From Umbelopsis ramanniana AG (taxonomy: Eukaryota > Mucoromycota > Umbelopsidomycetes > Umbelopsidales > Umbelopsidaceae), in assembly GCF_025399195.1 (NCBI RefSeq), contig NW_026252087.1:620001-684000 (forward strand): DNA of 64,000 nt. The letters are read 5' to 3'. The translations under genes were made by a program, and so were the position numbers. A model generated the notes under the pieces. It did no database searches and was not told where the DNA came from. It saw only the letters and a program-made list of their open reading frames with translations. Positions 47,488 through 62,038 of this stretch are shown here, in pieces (the first letter of the stretch is position 1; the number at the start of each line of letters is the position of its first letter).

Positions 47488-48608
47488 GAGCCGATAATTA
47501 ATTACATACATGGACTATTGCTCCTTGTAAATGGAATGAATAAATACGGTCGATTGTACGTTTTACATTTATTGACATCAAGTCTTGAAAATCGGCTGTC
47601 GTCATTGAACTGACTACTACTGACCTAATCATGACCTAGAATCCAGCTGTTTTTTATCACTCTCCTTTGCCTCATCAGATCTTTCTCATCTCACTCATGC
47701 CTTGTCAATCCCGTAGGAATTGTTCGTCTCTGACTTACAACTCAACATAGCCAAAATAGAGCAACTGATGCGAAGCCATGTGGCTCTATACATATAGCAG
47801 AACTGGAAAACATGATTATTACAATTGATGCTATCATAGCTAGAAATATAGCCGGCTCTGTTGACGGTTCCTAACGTTATACCTTCGTCAATGGCCATGC
47901 AAGCTCACATGTTTGACGGCATAAGAGTTTTCAATACCACCTTTCAGCGCTCAATATCACCAATCGTTTCACAATTATCTCCTCATATACCTAGGCAACC
48001 GCGATAAAGTGATGGATTCCCACCCTTTCTGTACATTTTGGCAGTGTCTGGCTCTCATCGTGCGATTCCTTAACCCTGTAGAATATGGCGTTCGTCATTG
48101 AAAAATTTGAACCCATTATGCCACAACCAATAGCATGCTTGAATCTGATATTTTAAGCTTCACCCCTTGACTTTTTATTTTGTTTGGCCCAGGCTGGTCA
48201 TTGTTAGAGAGGTAACTTGACCTCTTGTTGTCCTCAAAAGAAGATCTGTGATCTCCCAAAGAAATTCCCCAAATTTTACAAAACTGTCATCATTGAGATT
48301 TAACGCCTCAGACACCTGTCGCACAGGTTACCATTTACTCCATCAGCAGTCTTCCCAAATGTTTTATTTTGTACCTTCGCAACTCTAATCGTTTCCTGTC
48401 GCTTTCCCACCATTATATAACTCTACTGTTAATTCTTTTAGATCTCGGTAGCTTAAATCTGCCGACAGAACCACAGAAATAAAACTTTGCTTGTGCGACG
48501 CAGTATTGACCGCCTCCAAACGCCGCCTCCTATCAGCGGTAACAACACTATTTTTCTTGTTTCTTTTTCCTACTCCATGCTCACCACTGTTTACTCTTCT
48601 TCTAGATA
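47488..48608. other. Spacer between F-box copies
   Basis: About 1.1 kb. The left 500 bases are unique with no supported gene. From about 48005 the sequence is the 5' flank of copy 2, similar to that of copy 1. Confidence 0.6.
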
Positions 48609-50110
48609 ATGGATTTCAGGCTAGAATTCCCGAGTGAGATACTGTCCATTGTTTTTCAAGACCTTGACCCGCAAGACTTGATCAGTTGCAGTCGCACTTG
48701 TTGGCCCTGGAATGCTGCTGCAAACTCACTCCTCTATGAAACAATATCTTTCTATTCGCATGCCAAGCTCCAGCAGTTTGTGGAATCTATCAACGATTCC
48801 CAGAACCACCATGAAAAGTGTGTTGAAAGTAGCATCAGCAGTCACCAGCCACTCGGACAGCTCGTTAAATCCGTGGAAATAATAACAGGCTATTCTCATC
48901 ATGATGATATACACAGTTACTCGACGATGCTTTCTCGACTTGCTTCCAAAACTCCAAACGTCCATACATCGAATCTGGGTCTGCCTATTTTGTCTTCAGA
49001 TACTGATAGTGGAGTGCCATTCGATTGGAGCAACTTGGCCTCACAATGGTCTAAATTGACAAGTTTATCTCTCAAGGGATCATTCGGATATGAGCTGGAA
49101 CCATACGACTTAAACAACATCAATGATGTATTCATTAGGCTACAACATCTCAATATCACTCGCTGCGAAGATATTCTTACCCACATGTTGCCATCACTGC
49201 CTACCATGCCATATTTACAATCGTTCACGGCCACTGTCTACCATACAAGCGATTACCAAGCGTTAAAGAAGATATTGCAAAACTGTCAAAACACTCTACA
49301 CACATTGATCATAGATTTTCATAGCTATCTACGACCTCTTTCAGTCAATCTGGATGATTTTAAAATAGGTCGCAAACAGTTGAAAGCATTCGGACTCATG
49401 AAGTATGATGATTCGCAAATTAACATCACTAACTTCGGAGACAGCCTGGAGCACCTTGAATGGTGGGTCTACAGCAAGGAAACTGACGAAACATTGGACC
49501 AGTCAATACATCAAGCCATGATTAAGACAAGCACCCTCAAGACCTTATCCTTCGCTGGAAACATGGCTCTCGATCATATTCCTTTTGTTTTAGACGCCAA
49601 CAAAAACAGCTTGCATACTTTCTATCTCGATCATATGGAAGGCAATGATCTAATCGCACGCTTACAAGCGAGCAATGTGCGACTCTATAACATCACTACC
49701 CTTTGTATTGAATGCATGTTTCTCGAAAATGCAGATGTACGCTCACTAGCCGAGATATTTCCCAATGTGGAGTTCCTAGCACTGTGCAGAAACAGGCGGT
49801 CGCGCGAGATGACAAGGAGCATATCGAGTGGAAGCAAGCGAACAATATGGAGATTGGAAAGGGGGGAAGAATGGATTGCCACGGATGCTCTATCTCATTT
49901 TCAACATTTGAAAGCTCTTGACAAAATCACCTTTCCGGAACTTATAGATCAAAGCTTATCCACTTATCAACAATGCGTGATCTTAAGGCCCAAACATAAG
50001 GGGCAACCTAGCGTGATTCCCTTGTAGGGACCGGGAAGTAGTTACAGGTCTCTACTATAATTCTTTGTACATAGAATGGAATGAATAAATAATGTAAATT
50101 GTAACTGTAA
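48005..50110 (+). repeat. Tandem duplication, unit 2 (F-box gene plus 5' flank)
   Basis: Second unit of the direct duplication described at 45395. The end is near the AATAAATA-type 3' flanks (about 47540 and 50090). Edges are approximate. Confidence 0.8.
48609..50027 (+). CDS. F-box/LRR-like protein, copy 2
   Basis: Tandem paralogue of the gene at 46000. A single exon encodes 472 residues. The F-box region LDPQDLISCSRTCWPWNAAA is near-identical to copy 1, and the leucine-rich body is collinear (LPSLPTMPYLQSF, YHTSDYQALKKILQ, LEHLEWWVYSKETDE, TSTLKTLSFAGNMALDHIPF). Divergence is spread along the gene and the frame is fully open, so both copies appear functional. The TRNIS array of copy 1 is absent; only REMTRSISSG occupies the site. 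The ends (HKGQPSVIPL versus HKVQPVVIPL) are conserved. Target proteins are unknown. Confidence 0.9.
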   Translation: MDFRLEFPSEILSIVFQDLDPQDLISCSRTCWPWNAAANSLLYETISFYSHAKLQQFVESINDSQNHHEKCVESSISSHQPLGQLVKSVEIITGYSHHDDIHSYSTMLSRLASKTPNVHTSNLGLPILSSDTDSGVPFDWSNLASQWSKLTSLSLKGSFGYELEPYDLNNINDVFIRLQHLNITRCEDILTHMLPSLPTMPYLQSFTATVYHTSDYQALKKILQNCQNTLHTLIIDFHSYLRPLSVNLDDFKIGRKQLKAFGLMKYDDSQINITNFGDSLEHLEWWVYSKETDETLDQSIHQAMIKTSTLKTLSFAGNMALDHIPFVLDANKNSLHTFYLDHMEGNDLIARLQASNVRLYNITTLCIECMFLENADVRSLAEIFPNVEFLALCRNRRSREMTRSISSGSKRTIWRLERGEEWIATDALSHFQHLKALDKITFPELIDQSLSTYQQCVILRPKHKGQPSVIPL

Positions 50111-50434
50111 ATTTTATCTTCACCTAATGCAAAGATGCAGAGATTGGGCTGTCGTGTGCTTCAATTTTTATGGGAAGCCAAAGAAAGGCACAACACAGAA
50201 AAAAATAGCAGAAACAAGATATATTGATTCCAATACATGCTATCATACTTATAGCCCGTTGTACTAGCAGCTTCCCAATGTCATGCTTTTGTGAACGGCC
50301 TTCTGCTGACGACATACAGTCTTCGAGTCACAGTCTGCATCAGGCCAAGTCGTGCCTAAGCCAATGTGATGTGCTGCCTGCTTTGCTTCCTTTCCAACTC
50401 CGCTCAGTTAGCCAATGAAAAAAATCCAAAAAAT
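50028..50434. other. Intergenic between F-box copy 2 and tRNA-Pro
   Basis: About 400 bases with F-box 3' flank; no gene seen. Confidence 0.5.
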
Positions 50435-50508
50435 GGGGCCTCGCCGGGGTTTGAACCCGGGACCACTCGCACCCAAAGCGAGTATGCTACCACTGCACCA
50501 CAAGGCCC
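50435..50508 (-). tRNA. tRNA-Pro (anticodon UGG)
   Basis: Intronless 74-base tRNA. The acceptor arm GGGCCTT pairs with GAGGCCC (one G-T pair). The D-arm carries box A (TGGTGCAGTGGTAGCAT), the anticodon stem CTCGC/GCGAG holds loop TTTGGGT with anticodon TGG, and the T-arm carries box B GGTTCAAACCC. The discriminator base is C. It decodes CCA (proline). Confidence 0.96.
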
Positions 50509-52652
50509 TTCTTGTTTCTCTGGATTCTGGTGCAAATATATAAGGGAATTTAAATAAATGTTATATACTATACACTGTAATGCACTCTATACGAGTTGCT
50601 ACCACTACTTAAAAGATACTTTTTTCCTTAACCAAAAACGGTAAAATGGTTTATATACTTCTCCTTCATATTTATGTCACCATATCAGAAATACTGATCA
50701 TAACGGAGTAGAGAAACTACAACACAATAAAATAGTATTAGTTTTGATGGAGTATGAATATATACCTATTCTGAAATTTCTACCGTAGAGCACGCATACT
50801 GGTTTATAGTACCTTGTTGTTCTTGAACTTAAAATATATTGATGCTGTTTTTTTTCTTCGTCGAACATTCTCCTAATGTTTTTAAATTTTGGAATATGAA
50901 TATACGTATGCTATTTTCCCATGGAAGGAAGAAAAGTTTCTTTTTTTGCAAGCTATGCAGAATTTTGCAGGCAGTTCATTTGATCATTTCAATCTATACA
51001 GAATTTATGGATAGAAATCGCTTATACTTAAGCAACCATGGCTAATTTCCTCTCCTTCTTTTTTTCAAGAAAAAAGGTACTAGAAGCCTTTTCTCCAGTA
51101 TTTATATTACATGAAACAAATGCACATCGATGTTAGTGCAATAAATTATGTGTAATATATAAGATTAAGGACGATATTTGTATATGCGTATGACTTATTT
51201 AATTTTCAAGTGCTGAGTCTCCGGCACTGCAAATGATATATATGCTGAGGAATAAAATAATTAACACAGTTCTTCATGATTTATGTTGCTGCAGTCCACA
51301 AGACTACATGGTGTTTTACGTCATGCATATTTGTACCATAGATAGTACCTAACTTATTCTAAACGAGAGACAAGATTTATTGATTCTGGCTTCCGAAAAA
51401 TTTTGATGATTTAGCTTTTGTGTTTGACTCTCAAGTCATCAATACATCTGACTAATTTATATTACTCAGTTTGCATCTGTCCCAATAAAATATGTTCCAA
51501 ACTCACGCTGTTCACCTTTTGATTTATTTATTTACACAGTGCTAAAATATCTACATTGGAATATATATTGGTAAGGGACGTATATGAGAGTCTCGATAAT
51601 CATGCATTCAAGGCAGAATGTAATGATGTTATGAGGTTCGAAACTGCTCGCTTGTAGCGTATGATTAGATCGCAGCTATGGATGTTTAAAAATTAAAAAT
51701 ATGCAGACAGTTCTTTGTTCGCTTCTAGAAACGAAAGCGATATGATCGAGATCCATGATTCCAGTTAAAGGTAAAGTCTCAAAATCCTTGCTTACAATAG
51801 GATGATTTATCGACTGAACACATGTATCATTGGTTCCGTTATTGCAGACCCATCATTCAAGGTGCTTAGATGATCTCTATATTTAGCACCGCTGTTTTTC
51901 AAGCCCTCATATATCGTGTCCGGGCGCTTCAAGTGGTTTGCGATCTGTTAAAGGTCATACAAACTGAATGAAGGCAGCGATAAATCCATCAAAACCCTCA
52001 GATAAAGATGTTTAGAGTGCCTTGAAAATTTTGCGACATCTTCGCCAACTCTCGATAATGTGGCAAATGTTTCTTAGATTTGACTGCTTTGTATTTGCTC
52101 TTCTTCTTTTTCACTAAATTCTTCAAGTTCCAAACTGCATTACCAAAATTTCATGTTGGTTGTTTCTCGTATCTCGTAATGAGTGCGGTTTTGGGTAATC
52201 CTCACATAGCTGTACTTGCCACTGACGAGTTTCAAGTCCATTTTTGACATCAATGATGCTTTCTGCAACTTAGTCTGGGCTCTCATCTAGTCGGCTGCGG
52301 ACATTCATCCTCATTAGTGCTGCGCGCCAGTAAACACTGTGACAAAAAACAACTCGACTGGTGAGAAAATGGTCGGACTATGATGCCTTGCACAGCCTCG
52401 TAGAAACCGCCTTGTTATAGGGCAATCTGTATGATTATAAGCGAGGAAAGTAGAGTTGATGTACGTCTTAAAGACAAAACAAAGAAGGAAAAAAAAAAAA
52501 GAGTACATGAAAACTATTGAAATACCCAGAAGCACGTCTCTAGCCGCTAATACCCCGCCTGCAAACCATCATGCGTCTATCATAAGTTCATTGTATTCTG
52601 TTGATAATCTAAAATAATACAACTATATCTATTCAACTATATCTATTCGTGT
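50509..52652. other. AT-rich gene-free stretch
   Basis: 2.1 kb of very AT-rich sequence with only short open frames on either strand and none that resembles a known protein. No repeats, RNA genes or transposon ends were recognised. Confidence 0.55.
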
Positions 52653-54029
52653 TTAGTTGGGAAGGGTGGAGCCTGTCAGAGAAGCAAAATCTCCAAAAGA
52701 ATCAACGTAGAAAGTGGCTTTGATGGGGTTGGAATCGCTCAACAATTTGTCCTCTCGAGTGACACCAGTGAGGACGCAGAGAGTGGTCAAACCACCACGG
52801 TTACCAAAATCAATATCAGTGTCCAAACGATCGCCAATCATACAAGACTTTGTTGGATCCAAGCTGTATCTAGTGCACAGAACGAAACGAAGGATTAGGA
52901 TGGAATTTGGTATGTGTGTAAAGGCTGGCATTGCTACTTACTCAGCCAAAATGGCTTCCAACATATTTTGAGCTGGCTTTCCAAGAATAGCATCTGGCTT
53001 TCGCTCCAATGCAGTGATGAGAGGAGATGCGATGGCACCGGCACCTACAAATGGCAGATGTTAATGATAAACAAAATTAAAAGGTGAAAAAGTTGATTAT
53101 GTACCGGGAAAGAGAGTTCCGTGAGTTGGGAAAGTAGAGTCTGCGTTGGTAAGCAAAAAGAGTCTCTCTGGGTGGTTATGAAGGAAGGTAAATGCCTTGC
53201 AGTACTTGTAGTAGCTGATGTTGACATCCAATCCCATGACAACCGCGCCGACCTGCCCGAGCAAAAGGTTAGTTAGGCGTAGGTAAAAGAGCAAAGTGGT
53301 GCGCAAATCCCTACCTCCGGGTCGTCGGTGATGTCGTCTATTGAGCGCGCACCATCGTCTTCCTATACATTCCAAATTAGCAATGAGATAGCCAATATTC
53401 GTCAATGCCTATGCTACTAACCACACCGCCGAAAGAACGAATGCCTTCAGCCTTTAATTCCTCTGAGATACCAGACATGCCCACAATATAAACCTTCTTG
53501 TCAGCGGGGAAATTCACAACGTTCTTGAGATAGGCAGCGGTGGCAAATGCTGAAGAAAAGATTTCGTCCTAAAGCACAAACGAAAAAAGAGAGAATATAA
53601 GCTATATGAGATATCCTGTCAAAGCATCCGATGGTATTTTTCCATGCAACTTACCAAGTGTGCTTCGATATCGAGCTTCTTGAACTTATCCAAGTAAGCT
53701 TCTCTGGATTTGGTGCTGTTGTTGGTGACAAAGAAAATGCGCTTTCCTGTTCGAGAGGTACCATGAGTACACATATTTTGATATTGACAGACCGGAAAAT
53801 CATCAAAAAAACCAACCTTTGGTTCTCAAGAGCTGCATGGCCTCTCTGACGTTTGGAAACACGTTACTGCCTTCCCAAAGAACACCTGATTAAGAGTATT
53901 AGCAATGGACGAGAGATGCAGGGAAGTACACTATATTCCATGTAGAAACGAACCATCGCAGTCGAACAAAAAGTTATCGTAAGAGTCGATGAAAGAGTTC
54001 AATTGTTCAGCTGTGGTTAATTTTTCCAT
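52653..54029 (-). CDS. HAD phosphatase of the Pho13/phosphoglycolate phosphatase type
   Basis: Cytosolic phosphatase family that clears phosphoglycolate and related side products of glycolysis (4-nitrophenylphosphatase, Pho13). About seven exons. The protein begins MEKLTTAEQLNSFIDSYDNF then LFDCDGVLWEGSNVFPNV; DCDG is the HAD motif I (DxD), split by an intron. Motif II is KRIFFVTNNSTKSREAYLDK, the cap region includes VGMSGISEELKAEGI and GAVVMGLDVNISYYKY, then LGKPAQNMLEAIL. Motif IV is MIGDRLDTDIDFGNRGGLTT. It ends LTGSTLPN. All catalytic residues are present and the length is normal for the family (roughly 310 residues). Confidence 0.93.
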
Positions 54030-55612
54030 GGTGAATGACTGGCAAGGGAAAGAGTGGGTAATACTCCCTTGAATTGCCCGCTCTTTCATGAAATTTAACC
54101 AGCTTTGAAGTGCCGCACACCCAACCATTCATCTTTCTTCCTCGGCCTGGTAGTTGAACCTTGATCATACTGGCTGCAGCAAATTTATCATCAATAAAGA
54201 ATGTTCCATATTTAAGCATTTGACTGCAATGATATTATCAGCCATAGTCTATCTATGTTTCTATCCTCTGTATCAAACTGTTCATAATTATACACGTTGA
54301 CCGTACGGTGCTAGAGTCTTCTGGCTATCCGTGCTCTCTTAAAACAATAAGGCCATGTAGCAGAATATCTATGATGAGTCATTATCATCGTATTCAAACT
54401 AAAAGCACCACTAGCTGGCACAGATATCAAGCACATCAGCAGCTACACCACTTGAAGCAACCTGTTTTCTAGCACTCAGTAAGAATAGTATTCCCAATGT
54501 TTTTTTTATTTCTTTTGTTGTTATAAAAAGGTGTGGGGGATTATATGACCAGAGTCGGCACCAACTTCCCATGCAGCAAATGAATGCTAAAGAAGCTGGT
54601 TTCTTTAGCTGATCGAATATCTGGAGCGCGAAGAGATCGATGATCCCTGGCAAGACAAGGTAATTGAGCCGAAGCTCTAAACCCGACTCGTGGCTGCACT
54701 CGTGGATTCTTTTTGATAAAGAAAAAAATTATTTGCTGCCTTGGATAGAATTTTTATACACAAAGCTTGACGGTCACAACAAAATTTTGTTGTGACTTGC
54801 TCTAAGCCTCTGGGGTTAAAAAGGTCGACATTTACGCGCACAGACAAGGGAGTCTCACATCGGTGTAGGTAGCCATGGAAGTGCAAGGGGTTGTTGAGGG
54901 GAAACGTATGAGAATAATTATGAAACTAGAGGCTATGGCATTGTTGGAAAACTAGATATGTTGTAAACATCGACACTGTTGCAGAACATATAATCTGTGT
55001 AGATCGAAGACGTTAGAGTGTGAGAAGGGAAATACCATTGTTCAGGCAAAAAACAAGCGAGTACCTTAAGGTAAAAGCAGCAAGGTAAATTGATACATAA
55101 ATTTATGAATTACCATTCACTAAGTCTAGGCGTCGTGTAGTCGAAGCGGAGCTATCACATTTGTCCGTTTCATTGGTACTTTTGCCTATTTAGCATTTGG
55201 TTCATTGCTTACTTAGTATCGTGGGATGTCCGGCTCATTTTTGCGTTGTATGAAGGAAAGTTAGTTGATACAACTTCTGTGGAGTGAGAATATTTGGTAT
55301 ATACCGATCGCCAGGGCGTGAATGTACTGTATTGCTGACTTACGCTTGAAAGCTTCAGCAAATACATCAATGCCACGTATTTGTCTGGTATAGTGCTCTA
55401 GAAACGAGGCATGGAGTGTATGCATAAAAAAAATGGAATGGCAATTGCAATTCCCAGATATCGTGGCTTGCTTTTGTTTTACAAGTGTATAAAAGTTCTG
55501 CACACACATCAAATGTACTCGCTAGACTTTCTGACTGGTAAAATTTTCTGAATTCTAGCACAGCGTTTCCCGTGCCTACTTTGACAATTGCCAGGACAAC
55601 ATTCGTCGACTC
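54030..55612. other. Divergent intergenic region, phosphatase / AAA ATPase
   Basis: 1.6 kb between divergent genes. Several 60-90-codon open frames on minus match nothing I recognise and lack good splice partners. Confidence 0.5.
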
Positions 55613-58286
<2,674 letters not shown>

Positions 58287-58297
58287 AAGCAGGCTCT

Positions 58298-61200
58298 TTA
58301 CGTGGTATCTTTTTCCTCCAATACCATAGTGCCTAAGTCAAGGGACTGACAGTGCTGTGACAACGCGTTATATGCTTCAACAAGGTCTGGCTGGTCGCTT
58401 TGGAGAAGGTGTTGGAGATGCAAAATATCCTGGTCAAGAGTAACATTTGCATTTCTGATCTCGTCCGTCATGTCTGAATATTTGTAAATAGACAGCGATG
58501 TCATGCTTAATTAGTAAAGTTTAAAGTGATGGCTTCAATAGATATAAAAAATCACCTTCACTGATATTGAAGCTGAGGCGCATGGTGATAGCCTGGAAAG
58601 CCTTCAACAAAATGAATGGATGTAGGCATTCAACCAAGATATGTAGATAATGGTGCTGTTCAGAGGCTGCAACGAAAGGAATTGAATGAATACACATAAG
58701 GTAGAGGTGTCCCCCTATGTACGATATGTACCTTGTTGAGGCTGTTGCCGGACCGTTATGGTCACAGGTAATTTTCGATCAAGCGGGAGGGTGAATACAG
58801 CTTTCTCTGGTTCAGCCATGATTTCCTTCAGAAGTTGGCTGTTGAGCGAGATTTGAATGCACGGAAGAACGATCGAAAACAGGGTTAGTATTCATGATAT
58901 ATATTCTCAATGGCAAAATATATTTTGTAAATAGAAGGTAGGTATTACCTGTCTAGGCCTTCTGACAATAGGGTGAAGAGTGCCAATTGGCATAAAGTAT
59001 CTCTAGGTGCTGCACTCGTACGTACTTTGAGCAGCAAGCTTTGTGGAAGTACCATGCCTAAAGGTTTCTATGTGGCAATCGGTGCATCAGTATCAGGACA
59101 GGCGCTATTCATCCGAAACTGGCGCCAGAAGAAATACAAACTTTCATAGCAGACCCGTATATATCCACTGCCGTTCGACTACGTTCTATCGTGTCAGTCG
59201 CGGTCCGCTTCCTCCCACGAAAGTCAGAGTTGGCTTTTGAAAGTGGTGGATAAGGTGCTGCATAGCACAACATGTCCAGAAATATGCCGTGTACAGGAAA
59301 CAGAATCCGACCATCTACATATTGGTAATGCATTGAAGTTGAGCAAACAAAATCCTAAACTGGCATGAATAAACGAGGACTTACCAATAGAATTTTCATG
59401 TTGATCTTCAACGTTGCTCAAAAAAGGGAAAAACGCGAGACTGATGTTGACGTAAACAGGTAGACCTATCAGCCTTGCATTGACGGCAAAATCGCGTTCC
59501 CTAATGGAGAAAAATCTTTCAGTTTGCTATGCGTGGCGACACATGGTTATGCCCAATCAAGTTAAAACTAACCACTTCACGGATGTCCGTAAGTCGTCCA
59601 ATGGGCACATTAATAGCTCACCAGGCGCTGATCCGCTGGCTGCTGGTTCGCCGATCGCGGTTGAGCAAGGATCCATTTCAATGCAAACTAATGAAGTGTT
59701 CAGTGATACATACATAAAGTCTGGAGTGTAAAGGTGCCACACTTACGGCGCCAGTTCTCTCCCCACCGTATTGAGATATCGGTCTGTAATTCAATGCTAA
59801 GTAATGTTTCGATGGATACCAGGGAGCGTAAATTGGCGGGGAGAATCTTGGGCTTGACATGGCAGGTGAACGCAGGTTTCGAGTCACTTTTCAGTTTAGG
59901 TTTAGATTTCATGTCTAAGATGCGTTGTAGTTTATGTATGGTCATGTTGTATTCTGAAAGCAACGAGTTCAAAAACTGATGAGTTTCGTCCAACAGGGTC
60001 TGCGACTGACGACATTTTTCGATTTCCTCTATAGTGAACTGGATTTGTTCCTGCAAAGATTGTTCATCATAGGCGGGCATTCTACAAAAGCATTGTTACT
60101 AGGCATTCAGATTCGTAAAAGCTGATAGGTGACGCACTTACTTCTCTGATATGGGTAAGTTTGTAAGGCTGCCATCAGCCAAGACCGCTAGTAGCTCTGT
60201 TTCATGAGGTTCATAACCTGCCGTGCATTTGAAAAGTCCAATATCAACCACAGGGGGATCGTTTGAGGTATTGGCAACCAAAACCAATTTTTCCCCTTTG
60301 CTGTAATCATATTTATCGAGGAATGTGTACTGATAAAGCTTGTTCCTATTGTCAAGAACGTATAGACGATCCTAAATGAAGCACATTAGCATACGACCGC
60401 CATTGGTATTTACTACATATTACACTGGAGTCCCTACTATATTGGATACTGCTGCGGTTACAGATGATGTCAAGCAAAGAACGCGTATTTCTGGGTGGTA
60501 GGAAGTTTCCGTAGTGTATACCGTTGTAGCTGTTCCCTCCAGGCTACCAAAAATAAAGCATTTAGGCAAAATGTGTCATATTACATACAGAATAGAGATA
60601 CATACGTCAGAATAACAACAGATTCGATGTCATCACCGCCTGTTGAGTACATTGAAGGTCTCAATATCGGGTGTATACTGTGCAATGTATCCTATCAATG
60701 ATTGTGTTCAGTAGTCGTACTTTGACGCCAGATCCGTCACACGGTATCTTACCGGGTGGTCCATGATGCAAACTTCGCTTGTTTCATCCACTGCTTTGTA
60801 ATAAATGTTACCATTTCCTATTCCAAACAGAATTCCGTCGACCCTGCTAAAAGCATCAGATTTAGTTGCCACAAAATCGGGGTTCTCTATTTAATCTTAC
60901 CGTTTCTTGTTACTATGCATAGTCTCACTCAAGCGACCTGCAGGAACTGATGTATCAGGTGAGATGGTGTAAATATATCGCGGGGAACCAAGTTTGAAGA
61001 GTATTTACTGTATAGCTGGCAGACATTATCATCTGGTTTGACATAGTTTGAATCGGCAGACACTGGGCTGCAGACAACAGTGCGCTCGCCTTGGATAGAC
61101 CAAAAAATTAAAGATCCATCGACATGGTAAATCAAGCAACCAGGTACATCATCCATATTGTAGGCTTGAATCCAAACGGTCGGTGCAAGCTGTACGAACC

Positions 61201-61759
61201 GAATTAATACGACAAGCAGCGACGTGCGAAATTTTTTATGCACTCACCGCGTCCGCCAACACCTGGTCGCGTCTGACCGAAAGTACGACGAAATCCATGC
61301 CAGATTCCTCGGTATACTTTACGCGTTTTGCTGGTCGCTCAACCTCATGACTAGAAATGAGCACGGTAGTTAGTTTCAATCTTTGCACGTATCGCAGGCT
61401 TGGGTGCATATCAGAACTAGTTAGATGCATACATTTTGCCGTCTACAAGTGTGCTCGATGCTTCTAGCTTGTACAGTACACCGTCGGTGGTTAAGACGAA
61501 GGCATTGATATCTGAATTCAAGTCCTCACAGCACGCAACTCGAAAGATAGAGCTAGGAAATTCCCAACGACACTAGACATGATCAATGTGAGATTCCCAA
61601 ATCCTTGACAGCACTGATATAGTATGTTTATTGTGTTCTGCTGACCTGTATGATTCCCTCCAGCACAATCACTATTCGATCATGGTTGGTTTCATATATG
61701 AATCCATTTCTTGCCTGCCACATTACTGTGTCTCGCTTGTGATGTGGAGTTTCGAGCAT
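58298..61759 (-). CDS. Beta-propeller/coiled-coil protein, FAAP100/FANCB-like candidate
   Basis: I do not recognise this with certainty. Exons at the 5' end are 61646-61759, 61433-61572, 61248-61350 and 61009-61189; many more follow, to the stop at 58298. The N-terminal two-thirds alternate short beta-like segments (NGFIYETNHDRIVIVLEGII, GCLIYHVDGSLIFWSIQGER, DGILFGIGNGNIYYKAVDET, ELLAVLADGSLTNLPIS) as in a degenerate propeller. A helical coiled coil follows (SLQEQIQFTIEEIEKCRQSQ then TLLDETHQFLNSLLSEYN). Beta-rich segments come next (AFTCHVKPKILPANLRSLVS, LDRKLPVTITVRQ), and a helical end (LDQDILHLQHLLQSDQPDLV). The order resembles the FAAP100 and FANCB subunits of the Fanconi anaemia core. 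That resemblance is architectural, recalled rather than searched. It ends 11 bases from the convergent AAA gene. Confidence 0.6.
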
Positions 61760-61901
61760 TGGCGCATTGAATGTACCTGTAGGGTATTCTGACAAGAGCA
61801 GGCCAAATTATACCGCAGCGCAGTCTAAAGTCCTTTCGAAATTCAATCCATTCCCTTACTTGTTTCTCCATCACTTCCTTAAGCAACTTAACCCAGTCGT
61901 T

Positions 61902-61914
61902 TTTTTTTTTTTAA
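61902..61914. repeat. T homopolymer between convergently arranged minus genes
   Basis: A run of about 13 T in the short spacer (61760-62038) between the CHD gene and the FAAP100-like gene, in the latter's promoter region. Confidence 0.6.
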
Positions 61915-62038
61915 AATAGACGGGCACAAATACTTTATGATATTGCATTACAAACAAGAAAGAAATAAGAAGATGAAGAAAAAAAATTCATTGGGGGAAA
62001 AAGAAGAACAATAATAAAACGACGGCTGTAAATCATTT

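Larger units (their letters stand above)
45395..47600 (+). repeat. Tandem duplication, unit 1 (F-box gene plus 5' flank)
   Basis: Direct repeat with unit 2 at about 48005-50110. Shared blocks include the non-coding stretches around 45710-45840 and 48320-48440 as well as the coding region. Edges are approximate. Confidence 0.8.
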
